Shown: positions 1 through 8,786, counted from the first letter of the stretch. The stretch is 64,000 nt of DNA from Pseudomonas sp. Root71 (GCF_001429045.1 NZ_LMHY01000004.1:62001-126000); one strand, 5' to 3'. The notes: a model not told the origin generated them from the sequence alone. Program-made: numbers and translations.

Positions 1-759
1 TAATCGTGTTTCTTCCCACTCAAACTGATAGAACGCACCCAACGAAAGCGCATCAGTAAGTTGGTAGGAAGTAGACAACTGACTAACTGGTCTGGTGATT
101 TCCTTGAACTGGGTGTTGGGTACTGAAATAGCCTTTACCACGTCCACCGGAGCCATTCCGCCAGCAATCCCATTGGCCCCGAAAAACAGACTTTCCCCCC
201 AAATTAGGCCATGCCGACCCAAACGAAAGGACAAAGCTCGATCCGCAACTTCACCATTCCAATAGACGAATGCATCTAATAACTCACCATCACCGCCGTG
301 CAGATGTCGAGTGTCATCAGTGAATTCGTCATAGGCAACCGACACCTGATTCGCGCGCGCGGGGTTGTTGTTATCGTTGTCCTTCTGGTATTCGGTGTCG
401 AACCAGGCTGCTCCGCTTAGACGACCACCAAAATTACGGTAACCGATATCCATTTCCGAGAGCAGGTCAAAACGGTTAGAGATAAGGCCCTTATCAAAAG
501 CACGGTCACCGTCATCCTGGTTCAGGCTGACTTCGCTTTTCGAAAGCTTGCTGCTTGGGTCCTTCAGACGCCATGCAGAACTGTACTTGAGGGTGTTATC
601 CCAGCGTGCACTAAGATCATTGTCGCCCGTATCAATTTGAAATGCACTGGCACTCATCGATATCACACTCAGCGCACCTCCTGCTAGAACGCATGATAGG
701 AACTTTGGCCGCCCTGAAGGCGACGGACATGAGTACGTAGTAGACTTTATTACACGCAT
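1..759 (-). CDS. DUF1302 family outer-membrane protein (3' part cut by window edge)
   Basis: The minus strand is open from an ATG at 759 to the window edge (253 codons), so the C-terminal part is missing. An AGAGG Shine-Dalgarno lies a few bases upstream of this ATG. The N terminus has a long basic leader and a hydrophobic stretch ending SMSASA, followed by FQIDTGDNDLSARWDNT, a typical DUF1302 start. Later motifs (SNRFDLLSEMDIGYRNFGGR, RHLHG, LGRHGLIWGESLFFG) are also typical. DUF1302 proteins are predicted outer-membrane beta-barrels, often found beside aromatic or steroid catabolic genes. Two candidate TetR operators lie upstream (901-916 and 1170-1185), so it probably serves uptake for the neighbouring pathway. 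Confidence 0.85.
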   Translation of the reverse strand, partial: MRVIKSTTYSCPSPSGRPKFLSCVLAGGALSVISMSASAFQIDTGDNDLSARWDNTLKYSSAWRLKDPSSKLSKSEVSLNQDDGDRAFDKGLISNRFDLLSEMDIGYRNFGGRLSGAAWFDTEYQKDNDNNNPARANQVSVAYDEFTDDTRHLHGGDGELLDAFVYWNGEVADRALSFRLGRHGLIWGESLFFGANGIAGGMAPVDVVKAISVPNTQFKEITRPVSQLSTSYQLTDALSLGAFYQFEWEETRL

Positions 760-900
760 ATACGAACCTCTTTTGTTTTTGTATTAGGCTTCGCTAAACT
801 TGAAATTTGACGCTACTTAACCGCTCCTTCCGAAAACGCATATACCTATCCGGGTCTCACCGAGCACCAGCGATATGACCATTCCCATTAAATTTAACAA

Positions 901-916
901 TACGGGACGTTTCGTA
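901..916. promoter_or_regulatory. Candidate TetR operator (TACGGGACGTTTCGTA)
   Basis: Degenerate copy of the AACGGAACGTACCGTT palindrome, 142 bases upstream of the DUF1302 start. It belongs to a family of ten related sites in this window. Confidence 0.55.
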
Positions 917-1169
917 TACTTACAGCTATCAACCAGGCCTGTCAAGCCCGGGGTGATGTGTTTTGCCTACGGATCCCTGTTGGGGGGCTGGCATACCGTG
1001 ACCCTGGCAGCGTCTAAATCCGAGGATCCACCAACAGAAAGCCCTGTAAGACAGATAGTTGTGATTTTTTGACGTTTGAAAGTTGCAGCCGCCTTTCCTG
1101 CCGGGTGAACAGACAACGCGCAAGCGCAATCTCACCTTTCATCTGCTAAGCGGCAACAATCACAAGCAA

Positions 1170-1185
1170 AACGGAACGTACCGTT
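1170..1185. promoter_or_regulatory. Candidate TetR operator, best copy (AACGGAACGTACCGTT)
   Basis: Near-perfect 16-base dyad: its reverse complement differs only at the two inner A/T positions. It is the most symmetrical of the ten related sites and defines the consensus AACGGwACGTwCCGTT. It lies in the DUF1302 leader region. Confidence 0.65.
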
Positions 1186-1363
1186 TATTACATTTCCATT
1201 TGTTATGTTCTGCAAGCTAAATGCGAGAAAAGTTAAGGTTTAGAGTTCAACCTGAAAGGCATAAAATAGCGCCATGTATCGCTTCTCTATGCCTAAGAAT
1301 CGATACGCGCTGAATGGCAGATGGCGTCAAGGGCAGTAAAGCCAAATCGCCACAATGATTTTA

Positions 1364-1395
1364 TTAAAAAAACGCTTGCACTAGAAGCCAAGCGT
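1364..1395 (-). terminator. Rho-independent terminator after the 1413-4792 operon
   Basis: On the minus strand ACGCTTG and CAAGCGT form a 7-bp stem with a 10-base loop, followed by a run of seven T. It sits 18 bases after the stop codon at 1413 and ends the FAH/extradiol/ferredoxin/MetA operon. Confidence 0.8.
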
Positions 1396-1412
1396 AAAAT
1401 TGCAGCACCTAA

Positions 1413-2315
1413 TTAAAATTTAAACATTCCATTGAGCATCACTGTGTCGCCTTCCGAAGTATTTCGAGCATAAACATCTTTTTGATAGCCGAGTACTACT
1501 CCAAAATCCCGACTTGCGTAGCCCACTTGCGGGCCGACCTTTATGGATCTTGTTCGATTACCTACATCATCCCCGTGGGACTGGTCATCATTCAACTGAG
1601 TCGACAAATATCCACCAATACCTGCCAGCCAGTTCTGGGTCAGCCGATAGTTAAATCCATAGTCTGCAACGACCTGCACTCCAGATTTATAGTCAGTCTT
1701 TGGATTTTCGTAACTATAGTTGACACTGATCTTCGAGCTGACCTCAACTTGCGGCATTGGAAACCACGTAAAGGCGTAAGCAGCATAAATTGCCTTACTA
1801 TTGTTTCCTGGATTAATCAAGGCGTGTTCATCATATTTCCCCCAAGGCGCTACAAAATCCAACTCCAGGTTATGAAGATAGGTTGGAGACTGCCAGCTGA
1901 CCAAGGCACCGAATAATGGGTCGCCCATTCCATTCGAGGAGTCTCTACCAAATGCTCCCAATGCAGGAATATCCAGGTGACCAGCAACGTAAGGAACTGC
2001 GAGCTGCAATGAAACGTTCCCGCCAAGTAGTGATGGCCCATCAAGCGTGTGTACTAATCTCAAAGCATGCGAGTGAACTCTTCCTTTAGCCTTTTGAAAT
2101 ACCTTATTTCCTTGCCCATCTCGAATTGAATCTATGGCAACGGTTTTATTGTATGTATAGGCATGGGTTTCACCTGGAGCACCTACTGCCCCACTCATGA
2201 CAGTTACAATACCCAATGGATAACTGGAAGCACCTCCTTCAAGCGCCATCGATTTGGCGGCAAACAGCAATACACCAAAAAAAATCACCAGGCGAAAATC
2301 AGCTGGAGTCTTCAT
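1413..2315 (-). CDS. Phenol_MetA_deg family outer-membrane protein
   Basis: A 300-residue protein with signal peptide (FRLVIFFGVLLFAAKSMA) and a beta-strand-rich body ending in F, matching the Phenol_MetA_deg family (PF13557) found in phenol and other aromatic meta-pathway clusters. The ATG at 2315 is chosen because AAGGAACGTGTG precedes it directly; an upstream in-frame ATG would put basic residues before the signal peptide. The family is presumed to form an outer-membrane channel for aromatic substrates. It is the last gene of the operon and is followed by a strong terminator. Confidence 0.8.
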   Translation of the reverse strand: MKTPADFRLVIFFGVLLFAAKSMALEGGASSYPLGIVTVMSGAVGAPGETHAYTYNKTVAIDSIRDGQGNKVFQKAKGRVHSHALRLVHTLDGPSLLGGNVSLQLAVPYVAGHLDIPALGAFGRDSSNGMGDPLFGALVSWQSPTYLHNLELDFVAPWGKYDEHALINPGNNSKAIYAAYAFTWFPMPQVEVSSKISVNYSYENPKTDYKSGVQVVADYGFNYRLTQNWLAGIGGYLSTQLNDDQSHGDDVGNRTRSIKVGPQVGYASRDFGVVLGYQKDVYARNTSEGDTVMLNGMFKF

Positions 2316-2401
2316 CACACGTTCCTTTCTTGTTTTTGTTTTTGGCAATGGAAATTGACGCAGTCAAATAACATAAGGATCTGCCAAAAATCCTCTGGAT
2401 G

Positions 2402-2752
2402 CTACTCTTCCATTAAAAATATTTCTTTCATCTCAGTAATTTCCAAACTCACAGGTGTCAAACGCAAGCCAATACAGGGTCCTTTTATGCACAAACCCGA
2501 ACTAATTTCAAACAACGCACCATGACCACTACAAACGATATGACTGGACTCGCTGTCGAGATAACGATTCTTGCGAACTGGCATAGTTGAACCGGGCCAA
2601 TGGGGACAAGAATTTTTATAGCCATAGATATTTCCGCAGTCATTGACTAAAAAAATGTCGTCGGGACCTGTGCTTTCCTTCCTGAACCCCAAAGATTGGC
2701 CTGGCGCAATTTGCTCGAGATGGCAAAGCCTGCGGCGATCAGATTTTGCCAT
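2402..2752 (-). CDS. Rieske-type [2Fe-2S] ferredoxin
   Basis: A 116-residue single-domain Rieske protein. The cluster ligands are C49-x-H51 (SCPHW) and C74-x2-H77 (CSGHG). The ATG at 2752 follows GGGGTAGG and lies just past the stop of the dioxygenase gene; a longer frame would overlap that gene. There is no oxygenase alpha subunit in this operon. The likely role is delivering electrons to the extradiol dioxygenase (keeping its iron reduced), as proposed for FdeD beside FdeC in the Herbaspirillum naringenin cluster (from memory). Serving another oxygenase in the cluster is also possible. Compared with many Rieske ferredoxins it has a long insert between the two ligand pairs. Confidence 0.85.
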   Translation of the reverse strand: MAKSDRRRLCHLEQIAPGQSLGFRKESTGPDDIFLVNDCGNIYGYKNSCPHWPGSTMPVRKNRYLDSESSHIVCSGHGALFEISSGLCIKGPCIGLRLTPVSLEITEMKEIFLMEE

Positions 2753-2771
2753 CTTCAACCTACCCCCCTTA

Positions 2772-3698
2772 TTAATCAGGCTTGCCGCCAGGAGCCCATT
2801 TTTCACGCCATTGGAACAGGAACACCTGGGAGTTATCCATGATTGCAGGGGCTACGCGCGGCGACCAGTCATCGTCGTGCTGATCCATATCGGCGTCGTA
2901 CTCGATGTGGCAGCCCAATGGGGTGTTGAAGTACCAGAACCAGTTAGACCCAAACTTATGTCGCCCCGGCCCCCAATATGACTCATAACCTTTAGCTGCA
3001 AACGCATAGCCGGCTTGCAGTACTTCCTGAGGCCCCCCCATATGGAAGGTAAAGTGCTCGCATCCCTGCAAATGCGGCGGGGTTTGAATGAAGAAAAGGG
3101 TGTGGTGGTCGAAAGTACCCGCAGGACGCAGAAATGGACCCATCCCGACAAATTTGTCGGTGAGTTTGAAACCCAAACGATCCGCATAGAAGCGCTCGGC
3201 CTTTTCGATATCTGGAACGAAATAAACAACGTGGGAGAGCGTTCGTGGCTTGGGAGCGAGCTCGGAACTTTCATCCACACCGGTTTTATTCGCAGGACGG
3301 TGAATATCTCCCGGCGCGTTTACGCGCTCGGCGGGCAGTTTGTGCGGCTTTCTGATCGAAACTTGAAAGCCCAGAGCGAATCCGAGATCGTCCACTAACT
3401 CCAGTGAACCATCGGCCAGAACCTTGACTTCACGCTCGCCCTCGAACTCCTTCCGGATGCTCGCGAGAGTCGCGATGTCTTTTACGCCATACATTGTCTT
3501 GCGCAACATGTTTGCGGTCGGCAAATTCCAGGCAGGGAGCGACGGATCGTCACGATGCTTGATAACTACACCAGTTCCATCCAATGCTTCAAAGCGTCCG
3601 CCCCCTACCGGCTCAAGGCCGTAATCTTCCAAGAAGCGCTCACTGAGCGCGACATCGTCAACACCAAAATACAAAGTGTCCGGTCCAAGGATGTTCAT
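2772..3698 (-). CDS. VOC-family extradiol (catechol 2,3-type) dioxygenase
   Basis: A 308-residue two-domain vicinal-oxygen-chelate protein. The N-terminal VOC module covers residues 3-120 and the catalytic module 152-280. The iron triad is probably H156 (TLSHVVYF), H215 (CEHFTFH) and E266 (CHIEYD), with the usual spacing of type I extradiol enzymes. The ATG at 3698 has AGGTG upstream; an in-frame TTG at 3713 is less likely. It lies between an FAH-fold hydrolase and the Rieske ferredoxin, so it probably cleaves a trihydroxylated or catecholic ring whose product the hydrolase processes. The exact substrate cannot be read from the sequence; an FdeC-like flavonoid A-ring role is my preferred guess. 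Confidence 0.85.
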   Translation of the reverse strand: MNILGPDTLYFGVDDVALSERFLEDYGLEPVGGGRFEALDGTGVVIKHRDDPSLPAWNLPTANMLRKTMYGVKDIATLASIRKEFEGEREVKVLADGSLELVDDLGFALGFQVSIRKPHKLPAERVNAPGDIHRPANKTGVDESSELAPKPRTLSHVVYFVPDIEKAERFYADRLGFKLTDKFVGMGPFLRPAGTFDHHTLFFIQTPPHLQGCEHFTFHMGGPQEVLQAGYAFAAKGYESYWGPGRHKFGSNWFWYFNTPLGCHIEYDADMDQHDDDWSPRVAPAIMDNSQVFLFQWREKWAPGGKPD

Positions 3699-3793
3699 TT
3701 CAACACCTATCAAAGAATGCGTTTTTCTTATGTCAGGCCAGAACCATTGCCGGGCCTGAGATCTCTGATGCGCGCGTGAGTTTCAAATACACG

Positions 3794-4792
3794 TCACATG
3801 AATGGCTTGCGCTCTTCAGGCCACCATAGACCGGAAATAGGTTGTCCCATCTTGTTGCGCAGAGTTCCAACGCCATCAACGATAATTTCGACGACATCAC
3901 CGGGCTGGAGCCTACGATCGAGCTCCAAAGCTGAACCACCGCCCATCGTACCCGAGCCGATTACATCGCCCGGCACGATGGCTTCACCAAGGCTAGCCCA
4001 GGCAATCAGCTCGCCAATTGTCCAAAGTTTATTGGAGCTGTCACCCTTACCCCAAGTCTCGCCATTGACGCGGACTTCCATGCCGATCCGGTCCAAATCT
4101 TTGAATTCATCGACGGTGGTAATCCAAGGCCCGATACCGTAGGCGAAGTCTTTACACTTGGTGGGACCCATCCCAATTGGCATTTCGACCGCCTGACAAT
4201 CGCGGGCACTAAAGTCATTGAAGATGGTGATACCGAACAGGTGATCAAGCGCGTTTTCAGGGCGCAAACTTTCTCCACGCTTTCCGATGACGTAACCAAG
4301 CTCCAGTTCGTAGTCCATGTGCTGGATGTATCCTGGCCACGGAACTTCCGCTTCATGCCCAATCACCGTATGCGGCGTACCTTTGAAATAGCCGGGCACC
4401 TTCAGAAGATTTGGAGTGGGCGGCTGGCCAATTTTTTCATGGAAGCCTTTGATGTGGCCCACGAATGTCAGTCCATCTCGCACCACAGAAGGATCCGAGG
4501 CTGGCAACCACTGCACGCTATCGAATGAGATTGAATGTGCATCTGGCCGCTTAGCATTGATCTTTTCTGCTGCCTCGATAAACGGCGTGCCCAATGCAAT
4601 TGCCGCCGACATGCTGCCAGGGAAAACAGCATTTGCGTATTGCAGAGCGCTTTCCCGGGAAGAACCGCCCTTGACCAACTGCTCATGGAGCGCGCGCTTC
4701 AGGTCGATGACCCGATGCTCCTCTGGAACTACCAGCACCAAGCGGGCTTCCGCACCGTCGGGCCCGTTAACAGAAATTCGGCCTAGCTTCAT
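3794..4792 (-). CDS. Fumarylacetoacetate hydrolase (FAH) family protein
   Basis: A 332-residue protein with an N-terminal FAH_N-like domain (about 1-90) and the FAH catalytic fold (about 110-325). The metal-binding signature is visible as DYELELGYVIGK with a downstream NDFSARD. The C-terminal GSGTMGGGSALELDR and GDVVEIIVDGVGTLRN are family hallmarks. FAH enzymes hydrolyse C-C bonds of acylpyruvates or hydrate/decarboxylate ring-fission products. It is the first gene of the operon, starts after AGAGGG, and faces TetR gene 5086 across a region with two operator-like sites. It most likely acts on the product of the extradiol dioxygenase. Confidence 0.87.
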   Translation of the reverse strand: MKLGRISVNGPDGAEARLVLVVPEEHRVIDLKRALHEQLVKGGSSRESALQYANAVFPGSMSAAIALGTPFIEAAEKINAKRPDAHSISFDSVQWLPASDPSVVRDGLTFVGHIKGFHEKIGQPPTPNLLKVPGYFKGTPHTVIGHEAEVPWPGYIQHMDYELELGYVIGKRGESLRPENALDHLFGITIFNDFSARDCQAVEMPIGMGPTKCKDFAYGIGPWITTVDEFKDLDRIGMEVRVNGETWGKGDSSNKLWTIGELIAWASLGEAIVPGDVIGSGTMGGGSALELDRRLQPGDVVEIIVDGVGTLRNKMGQPISGLWWPEERKPFM

Positions 4793-4854
4793 GTGATTTC
4801 CCTCTTTTTATTGACTTGAACGAGCCTGAATCAGCTTTGCAAGACCCAAAGCTA

Positions 4855-4870
4855 AACGACACGCACCGTT
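4855..4870. promoter_or_regulatory. Candidate TetR operator (AACGACACGCACCGTT)
   Basis: 13 of 16 positions match the best palindrome. It lies 63 bases upstream of the FAH gene start at 4792 in the divergent region shared with the TetR gene. Confidence 0.55.
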
Positions 4871-4995
4871 TTGTAAAGGGCAAAAATCGGTACAATTTAG
4901 AAGATTTCGCTGATACGCCAAGCCGTGGCGTAGACAGATCAGCAGGAGCCGGGAACTGAAGCAGTCGGATTGATAATTTTGGCAGACAACAAATA

Positions 4996-5011
4996 TACTA
5001 ATCGTATCGTT
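4996..5011. promoter_or_regulatory. Candidate TetR operator/autoregulatory site (TACTAATCGTATCGTT)
   Basis: The right half matches the repeated CGTAtCGTTTTG element; the left half is weaker. It lies 75 bases upstream of the TetR start at 5086, so autoregulation is plausible. Confidence 0.45.
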
Positions 5012-5085
5012 TTGTTTTGTTTATAAGTTCGTGCAATGAATCATTGTCAGACCATCTCAAGACCGCAGCGCCAAGGAACACATCA

Positions 5086-5682
5086 ATGCAGGTTAAGAAA
5101 ACCTCAATGCCTACTGGACGCCCCCGTAGTGAAGCGACACGCCGACTGATCCTGGATGCTGCTATCAGCCTCCTCCAGGACAAATCGATTCAAGCAATCT
5201 CTATCGAAGCGATAGCACGAGAGGCAGGAGTGAGTAAGGCGACCATTTATCGATGGTGGGAATCCAAGGCTTCCGTCGTGATCGATGCGTTTATCGAGCA
5301 ACACTTGGTTAAAACAACGCTTCCTCGAGGCATGCGCCCACGCGAGGCCATAACGCACCATTTCCGTTCTTTCGTAACGCAGTATTCAGGATGGCCCGGC
5401 CGGCTCGTCGCTCAAATTGTTGCTGAAGGTCAATCTGATCCAACCATCCATCGCGTCTTCCGTGAGCGATTTCATTACGGTCGAAGAGCAGTCGTCAGAG
5501 AGATGCTTGAAGAGTGGAAAAACAGCGGCGACATTTCAAAAGGTGCAGATGTCGAAGTACTCATGGATTTGATCTATGGGCCGGTTTATATGCGCCTGAT
5601 GATAGGTCATGCCCCTCTGGACGAGTCCTTTGCTGAATCACATATCAATTACATATGCGAATTGCTGGGCTCTAGATCCTGA
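5086..5682 (+). CDS. TetR/AcrR family regulator, paralog 1
   Basis: A 198-residue regulator with an N-terminal TetR helix-turn-helix (GRPRSEATRR, then IEAIAREAGVSKATIYRWW) and an alpha-helical ligand-binding domain with RERFHYGRRAVVREMLEEW and DLIYGPVYMRLMIGHAPLD. The ATG at 5086 has AAGGA upstream; an earlier in-frame ATG at 5017 overlaps the operator-like site. It is strikingly similar to the proteins at 25274 and 32426. It lies between the two operons it probably represses (3794-1413 and 9632-5785). The inducer is unknown, presumably an aromatic acid or a CoA ester of one. Confidence 0.9.
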   Translation: MQVKKTSMPTGRPRSEATRRLILDAAISLLQDKSIQAISIEAIAREAGVSKATIYRWWESKASVVIDAFIEQHLVKTTLPRGMRPREAITHHFRSFVTQYSGWPGRLVAQIVAEGQSDPTIHRVFRERFHYGRRAVVREMLEEWKNSGDISKGADVEVLMDLIYGPVYMRLMIGHAPLDESFAESHINYICELLGSRS

Positions 5683-5704
5683 AAATCGCGATGATTACCA
5701 TACT

Positions 5705-5729
5705 AAAAAGCCGGCCTTATGGCCGGCTT
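5705..5729. terminator. Bidirectional terminator between TetR gene and BKACE gene
   Basis: AAGCCGGCC and GGCCGGCTT form a 9-bp GC-rich stem with a TTAT loop. The minus strand continues into TTTTT, which gives a good terminator for the operon ending at 5785. The plus strand can also use the stem to end the TetR transcript. Confidence 0.85.
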
Positions 5730-5784
5730 GTGTATTTCACAATACAGGGTGGGCCGTCTCTGGATGACCCTTATGAATACCGAA

Positions 5785-6711
5785 TTAGAAAGCAGTATTT
5801 GTCTTTCCTTTCAACGCGAGTATTTCCCTTGCCTCTTGAGGTGTAGCAATTTCAAACCCCAACTGTTCCACGATACTTCGGATTTTCCGCACTTGTGCGG
5901 CATTAGAAACCGCCAACTCACCGCGCCCGATGTACAAGCTATCTTCAAGACCCACTCTGACGTTGCCGCCCATAATGGCCGCGAGAGTCGCTAGCGACAT
6001 CTGGTCTTTACCTGCGCCCAATACTGACCAGTGATACTGATCACCAAATAGACGATCTGCGGTTCGCTTCTGATGCATCACATCTTCGATATGAGCCCCC
6101 ATGGCACCACGCAATCCAAAAATTGTCTGGATGAACAATGGCGGCTTAACCAGTCCTTTATCCAGGAAATACTTCAGCGTGTACAAGTGGCTGACGTCGT
6201 AACACTCGAACTCAAAGCGGGTACCGGTATCACCAATGGTTCGCAGGATCCATTCGATATCGGAAAAAGTATTGCGGAAGACCAGATCCTTTGTGGCATT
6301 AAGATGCTCCACTTCCCAGCTGTAACGCCACTCTCGATCCTTGCTGGCCATTTCGGAAAGGTTGAGGTTTATAGACCCCATGTTCAGGGAGCACATTTCC
6401 GGCTGTAGCGCTACACCCGCCGCCGCACGCTCGCTAATTGCCATTCCCGGGCCACCACCGCCCGTAGAAATGTTCACGATGGCATCCGTTTCGGCCTTAA
6501 TTCTCGAGACGAATTGACGAAAGATTTCAGGGTCGCCAGTGGGACGACCATCCTCAGGGTTTCGGGCGTGAAGATGAACGATCGCCGCTCCCGCTTTTAC
6601 CGCTTCGATCGCCTGATCGCCAATCTCCTGAGGAGTAACCGGGAGATGAGGAGACATCGACGGCGTATGTGCCCCGCCCGTGATAGCGGCGGTTATTATA
6701 ATTTTTCTCAC
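5785..6711 (-). CDS. BKACE family (DUF849) beta-keto acid cleavage enzyme
   Basis: A 308-residue TIM-barrel protein of the 3-keto-5-aminohexanoate cleavage family. It shows the start KIIITAAITGG, the zinc pair HLHAR (H46, H48), STGGGG and the C-terminal GGNVRVGLEDS. The family reacts a beta-keto acid with acetyl-CoA to give acetoacetate and a new acyl-CoA. The start is GTG at 6711 with GGAGAAG upstream, overlapping the cupin stop by four bases (translational coupling). With the thioesterase and FAH hydrolase in the same operon it could remove a beta-keto acid released from a cleaved ring. The precise substrate is unknown. Confidence 0.87.
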   Translation of the reverse strand: MRKIIITAAITGGAHTPSMSPHLPVTPQEIGDQAIEAVKAGAAIVHLHARNPEDGRPTGDPEIFRQFVSRIKAETDAIVNISTGGGGPGMAISERAAAGVALQPEMCSLNMGSINLNLSEMASKDREWRYSWEVEHLNATKDLVFRNTFSDIEWILRTIGDTGTRFEFECYDVSHLYTLKYFLDKGLVKPPLFIQTIFGLRGAMGAHIEDVMHQKRTADRLFGDQYHWSVLGAGKDQMSLATLAAIMGGNVRVGLEDSLYIGRGELAVSNAAQVRKIRSIVEQLGFEIATPQEAREILALKGKTNTAF

Positions 6712-7250
6712 AGTTCTTCTCCTTCTTTCAGCGCTAACAGGACGAACAGCATTCGACAGTTACGCCCGGAACGATTCGACCAACTGTGGTTGGTTGCGCG
6801 CTGTACCAGTACGTCTCCTGGCCGCATAACGGTCTCACCGTGATCCATCATCGCGACAATCTCGCCCTCGAGTACCACGGCGTAATCAAGGGATTGCGTT
6901 TTGTGGAACCAGAAATGTCGAGGCTTTTTCTTGTCGCGCACACCTTCACTATCAAGAAATTCGACCAACTTTTCCTGGTCATAAACTTCATCTGGCGGGA
7001 AGTCGACTATTCGAAGAAGCGAACCCTCATCAGAATGAAAACCAAATTTGTGTCCGGCTGGCGCTGGATCCAAACCGCCCGCACGCCCAACACCCGTTGC
7101 CCAGACGACCTGTGCAACCGGCTTACCAGCTTGTGCCAGAACATTTGGTGTATTGGCGTCACTGGTGATAATCGACTCACCAGCTTCGTTGTGACCAGTG
7201 ACAATCCTCCGTACTGGCTTATAAGCCACTTCGGTAATGTTATTCATCAT
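6708..7250 (-). CDS. Small cupin-domain protein
   Basis: A 180-residue protein with a single C-terminal cupin (about 110-175). The motifs are HFWFHKTQSLDYAVVLEGE and PGDVLVQRATNHSW, giving likely metal ligands H112, H116, an acidic residue near 128-130 and H155. The N-terminal 100 residues also carry conserved-looking TGHNEAGES. Members occur as orphan cupins in aromatic gene clusters; dioxygenase, isomerase or decarboxylase roles are all possible. Its GAGG ribosome site overlaps a weak TetR-operator-like sequence (7262-7277). It is coupled to the BKACE gene. Confidence 0.8.
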   Translation of the reverse strand: MMNNITEVAYKPVRRIVTGHNEAGESIITSDANTPNVLAQAGKPVAQVVWATGVGRAGGLDPAPAGHKFGFHSDEGSLLRIVDFPPDEVYDQEKLVEFLDSEGVRDKKKPRHFWFHKTQSLDYAVVLEGEIVAMMDHGETVMRPGDVLVQRATNHSWSNRSGRNCRMLFVLLALKEGEEL

Positions 7251-7261
7251 GCAACCTCAAA

Positions 7262-7277
7262 AACGGTTCGTTTAGTT
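7262..7277. promoter_or_regulatory. Weak candidate TetR operator (AACGGTTCGTTTAGTT)
   Basis: 11 of 16 positions match the palindrome, including a perfect AACGG left arm. It lies between the thioesterase and cupin genes, just before the cupin start, and could mark an internal promoter. Confidence 0.35.
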
Positions 7278-7301
7278 TCGTTATTAATCAAATTTTTTGA
7301 G

Positions 7302-7772
7302 TCATACCGCCTTTAGGCGACTCACTGGCATAACCACAAATGTTGCTGACGAACTGGCGATCAGCACTTCTCGCTGAGGGTCATGAAGTTCGGCCCTGGC
7401 GAACGCAATTTGACGACCCACACGTTCAACTGTTGCCTTTGCTTTCAACAACGATGGCTTCGCAGCCGCCTGCATATTCACCGTAATGCTGGTAGTGGCA
7501 CAGGTTTGCCCACAGGGCAGCGTGCTGAGTACTGCAAAAGCCATGGCATAGTCGAGCATGGTCATCAATGTGCCACCGGATACAACGCCATTTCCCTGAA
7601 GGGATGTTAATGGCGCTTCGAAACTAAGTTCGACAATGCCAAGGCCGCCATTAATCAACCTCGCGCCAAGTGCACTTAATCCAGCAGTCAATTCAAACGG
7701 GATGTCAAATTGGGCCTCTGAAATAGCACGCTCCAAAAAAGCTCGGTCTGGGTTGTCAATGATTTTTTGCAC
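7302..7772 (-). CDS. PaaI-type hot-dog thioesterase
   Basis: A 156-residue hot-dog fold protein. Typical elements are ALGARLINGGLGIVELSF, then GVVSGGTLMTMLDYAMAFA (where PaaI-like enzymes carry HGG and a catalytic Asp), and TTSITVNMQAAAKP. The usual histidine of HGG is replaced by Ser in VSGG. The start is GTG at 7772 with GAGG upstream. It would hydrolyse an acyl- or aroyl-CoA, consistent with the BKACE reaction, which makes CoA esters. Confidence 0.82.
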   Translation of the reverse strand: MQKIIDNPDRAFLERAISEAQFDIPFELTAGLSALGARLINGGLGIVELSFEAPLTSLQGNGVVSGGTLMTMLDYAMAFAVLSTLPCGQTCATTSITVNMQAAAKPSLLKAKATVERVGRQIAFARAELHDPQREVLIASSSATFVVMPVSRLKAV

Positions 7773-7783
7773 AAGACGTTACC

Positions 7784-8773
7784 TCAACCTGAATGACTGA
7801 TGCAGTTCTGCCGTTGCGCACCCAGTCCGGCAATTGTGCCAACCATAATGTCGCCGTCGCGCAAGAAACGATTGTAATGAGTTCCATTACCTGCAGGGGA
7901 GCCTGTACAAATCACATCGCCGGGCAATAGCTTTGCGTACTTCGAGATGTATGCGATTTGTTGTTCAATCCCAAAAAGCATATCTGCCGTCGTCTCATCC
8001 TGCATTGTTTTGCCGGACACTGTCAGTTGCATCGAGAGGTTGTGGGGATCTTCAACGAACTGCTTGGGAACCAGATACGGACCAAGCGGAAGAAAGCCTG
8101 GCTGCCCTTTCGATCTGAGCCAGTCAGTACCGAGCATCTTGTAATCAGTGCGTGGAATGAGGTCGCGAGCCGAAATGTCATTAACGATTGTGTAACCGGC
8201 TACATAATCCATGGCATCTTCCACACGGATATTGTACCCCTCCTTGCCTATCACTACGGCCAACTCAAGCTCCCAGTCAGGCTTGCTGGTAGTGGGAGGA
8301 AGAACCAAGTCGTCATAGGCTCCCGAAATGGCAGAGACGGGCTTGGTGAATACATAGGGTTCTCCATTAGCGACCCTGTCATCCATCATGTCTTCAGCCC
8401 AAGTCCTCAATTCTTCCTTGCTTAGCCCTTCTGGACCGACATTTGAATCGACGGTCAAATCCACTACATGCTTTCGATAGTTTGCGCCTGTGCAGAACAC
8501 TTGACGCGGCAGATCAACTGCAGGGCGAAACGTGAGTTGATTTTCATCATACCAGGACGACGTAATGACTTTATTGACAATCGATTCGAGCGCGGCGTAA
8601 CTGGCATCCCAGTTTTCAAGTAGCGACAGCACACTTTTTTCTCGGAGAATATCAACTCCGAACTCCTCAGCCACGCGACTGACTGGGATAACCTTTGCGT
8701 CAATAACCAGGCCAGCAAAGCGTTGCTGTGGATTGGCTTTTAAAGAAAATGTACCGAGCGAGAACTTCTTCAA
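7784..8773 (-). CDS. FAH family hydrolase
   Basis: An FAH-fold enzyme of 329 residues from the TTG at 8773, which follows a perfect GGAGG; an ATG at 8821 would overlap the upstream gene. The metal motif DWELELAVVIGK, then NDISARD, and GDVICTGSPAGNG mark an active family member. The RKHVVDL stretch resembles acylpyruvase-type FAH proteins. It probably cleaves a second C-C bond of the ring-fission product or a 1,3-diketone. It is the second FAH gene of this regulon and is only distantly similar to the one at 3794. Confidence 0.85.
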   Translation of the reverse strand: MKKFSLGTFSLKANPQQRFAGLVIDAKVIPVSRVAEEFGVDILREKSVLSLLENWDASYAALESIVNKVITSSWYDENQLTFRPAVDLPRQVFCTGANYRKHVVDLTVDSNVGPEGLSKEELRTWAEDMMDDRVANGEPYVFTKPVSAISGAYDDLVLPPTTSKPDWELELAVVIGKEGYNIRVEDAMDYVAGYTIVNDISARDLIPRTDYKMLGTDWLRSKGQPGFLPLGPYLVPKQFVEDPHNLSMQLTVSGKTMQDETTADMLFGIEQQIAYISKYAKLLPGDVICTGSPAGNGTHYNRFLRDGDIMVGTIAGLGAQRQNCISHSG

Positions 8774-8786
8774 GTGTACCTCCGAA

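Larger units (their letters stand above)
760..1412. other. Long leader/promoter region of the DUF1302 gene
   Basis: No convincing gene lies in these 653 bases; the small open frames lack a good ribosome site and homology. The region holds two copies of the TetR-type palindrome (901-916, 1170-1185) and the terminator of the upstream minus-strand operon (1364-1395). The DUF1302 gene therefore seems to have its own regulated promoter and possibly a long untranslated leader. Confidence 0.5.

Noticed and set aside
875..1072. Small plus-strand open frame in the DUF1302 leader region
   Set aside because: It spans an operator-like site, has no good ribosome site and no recognisable product.
2402..2806. 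Longer form of the Rieske ferredoxin starting at 2806
   Set aside because: It would overlap the dioxygenase gene; the ATG at 2752 has its own ribosome site just after that gene's stop.
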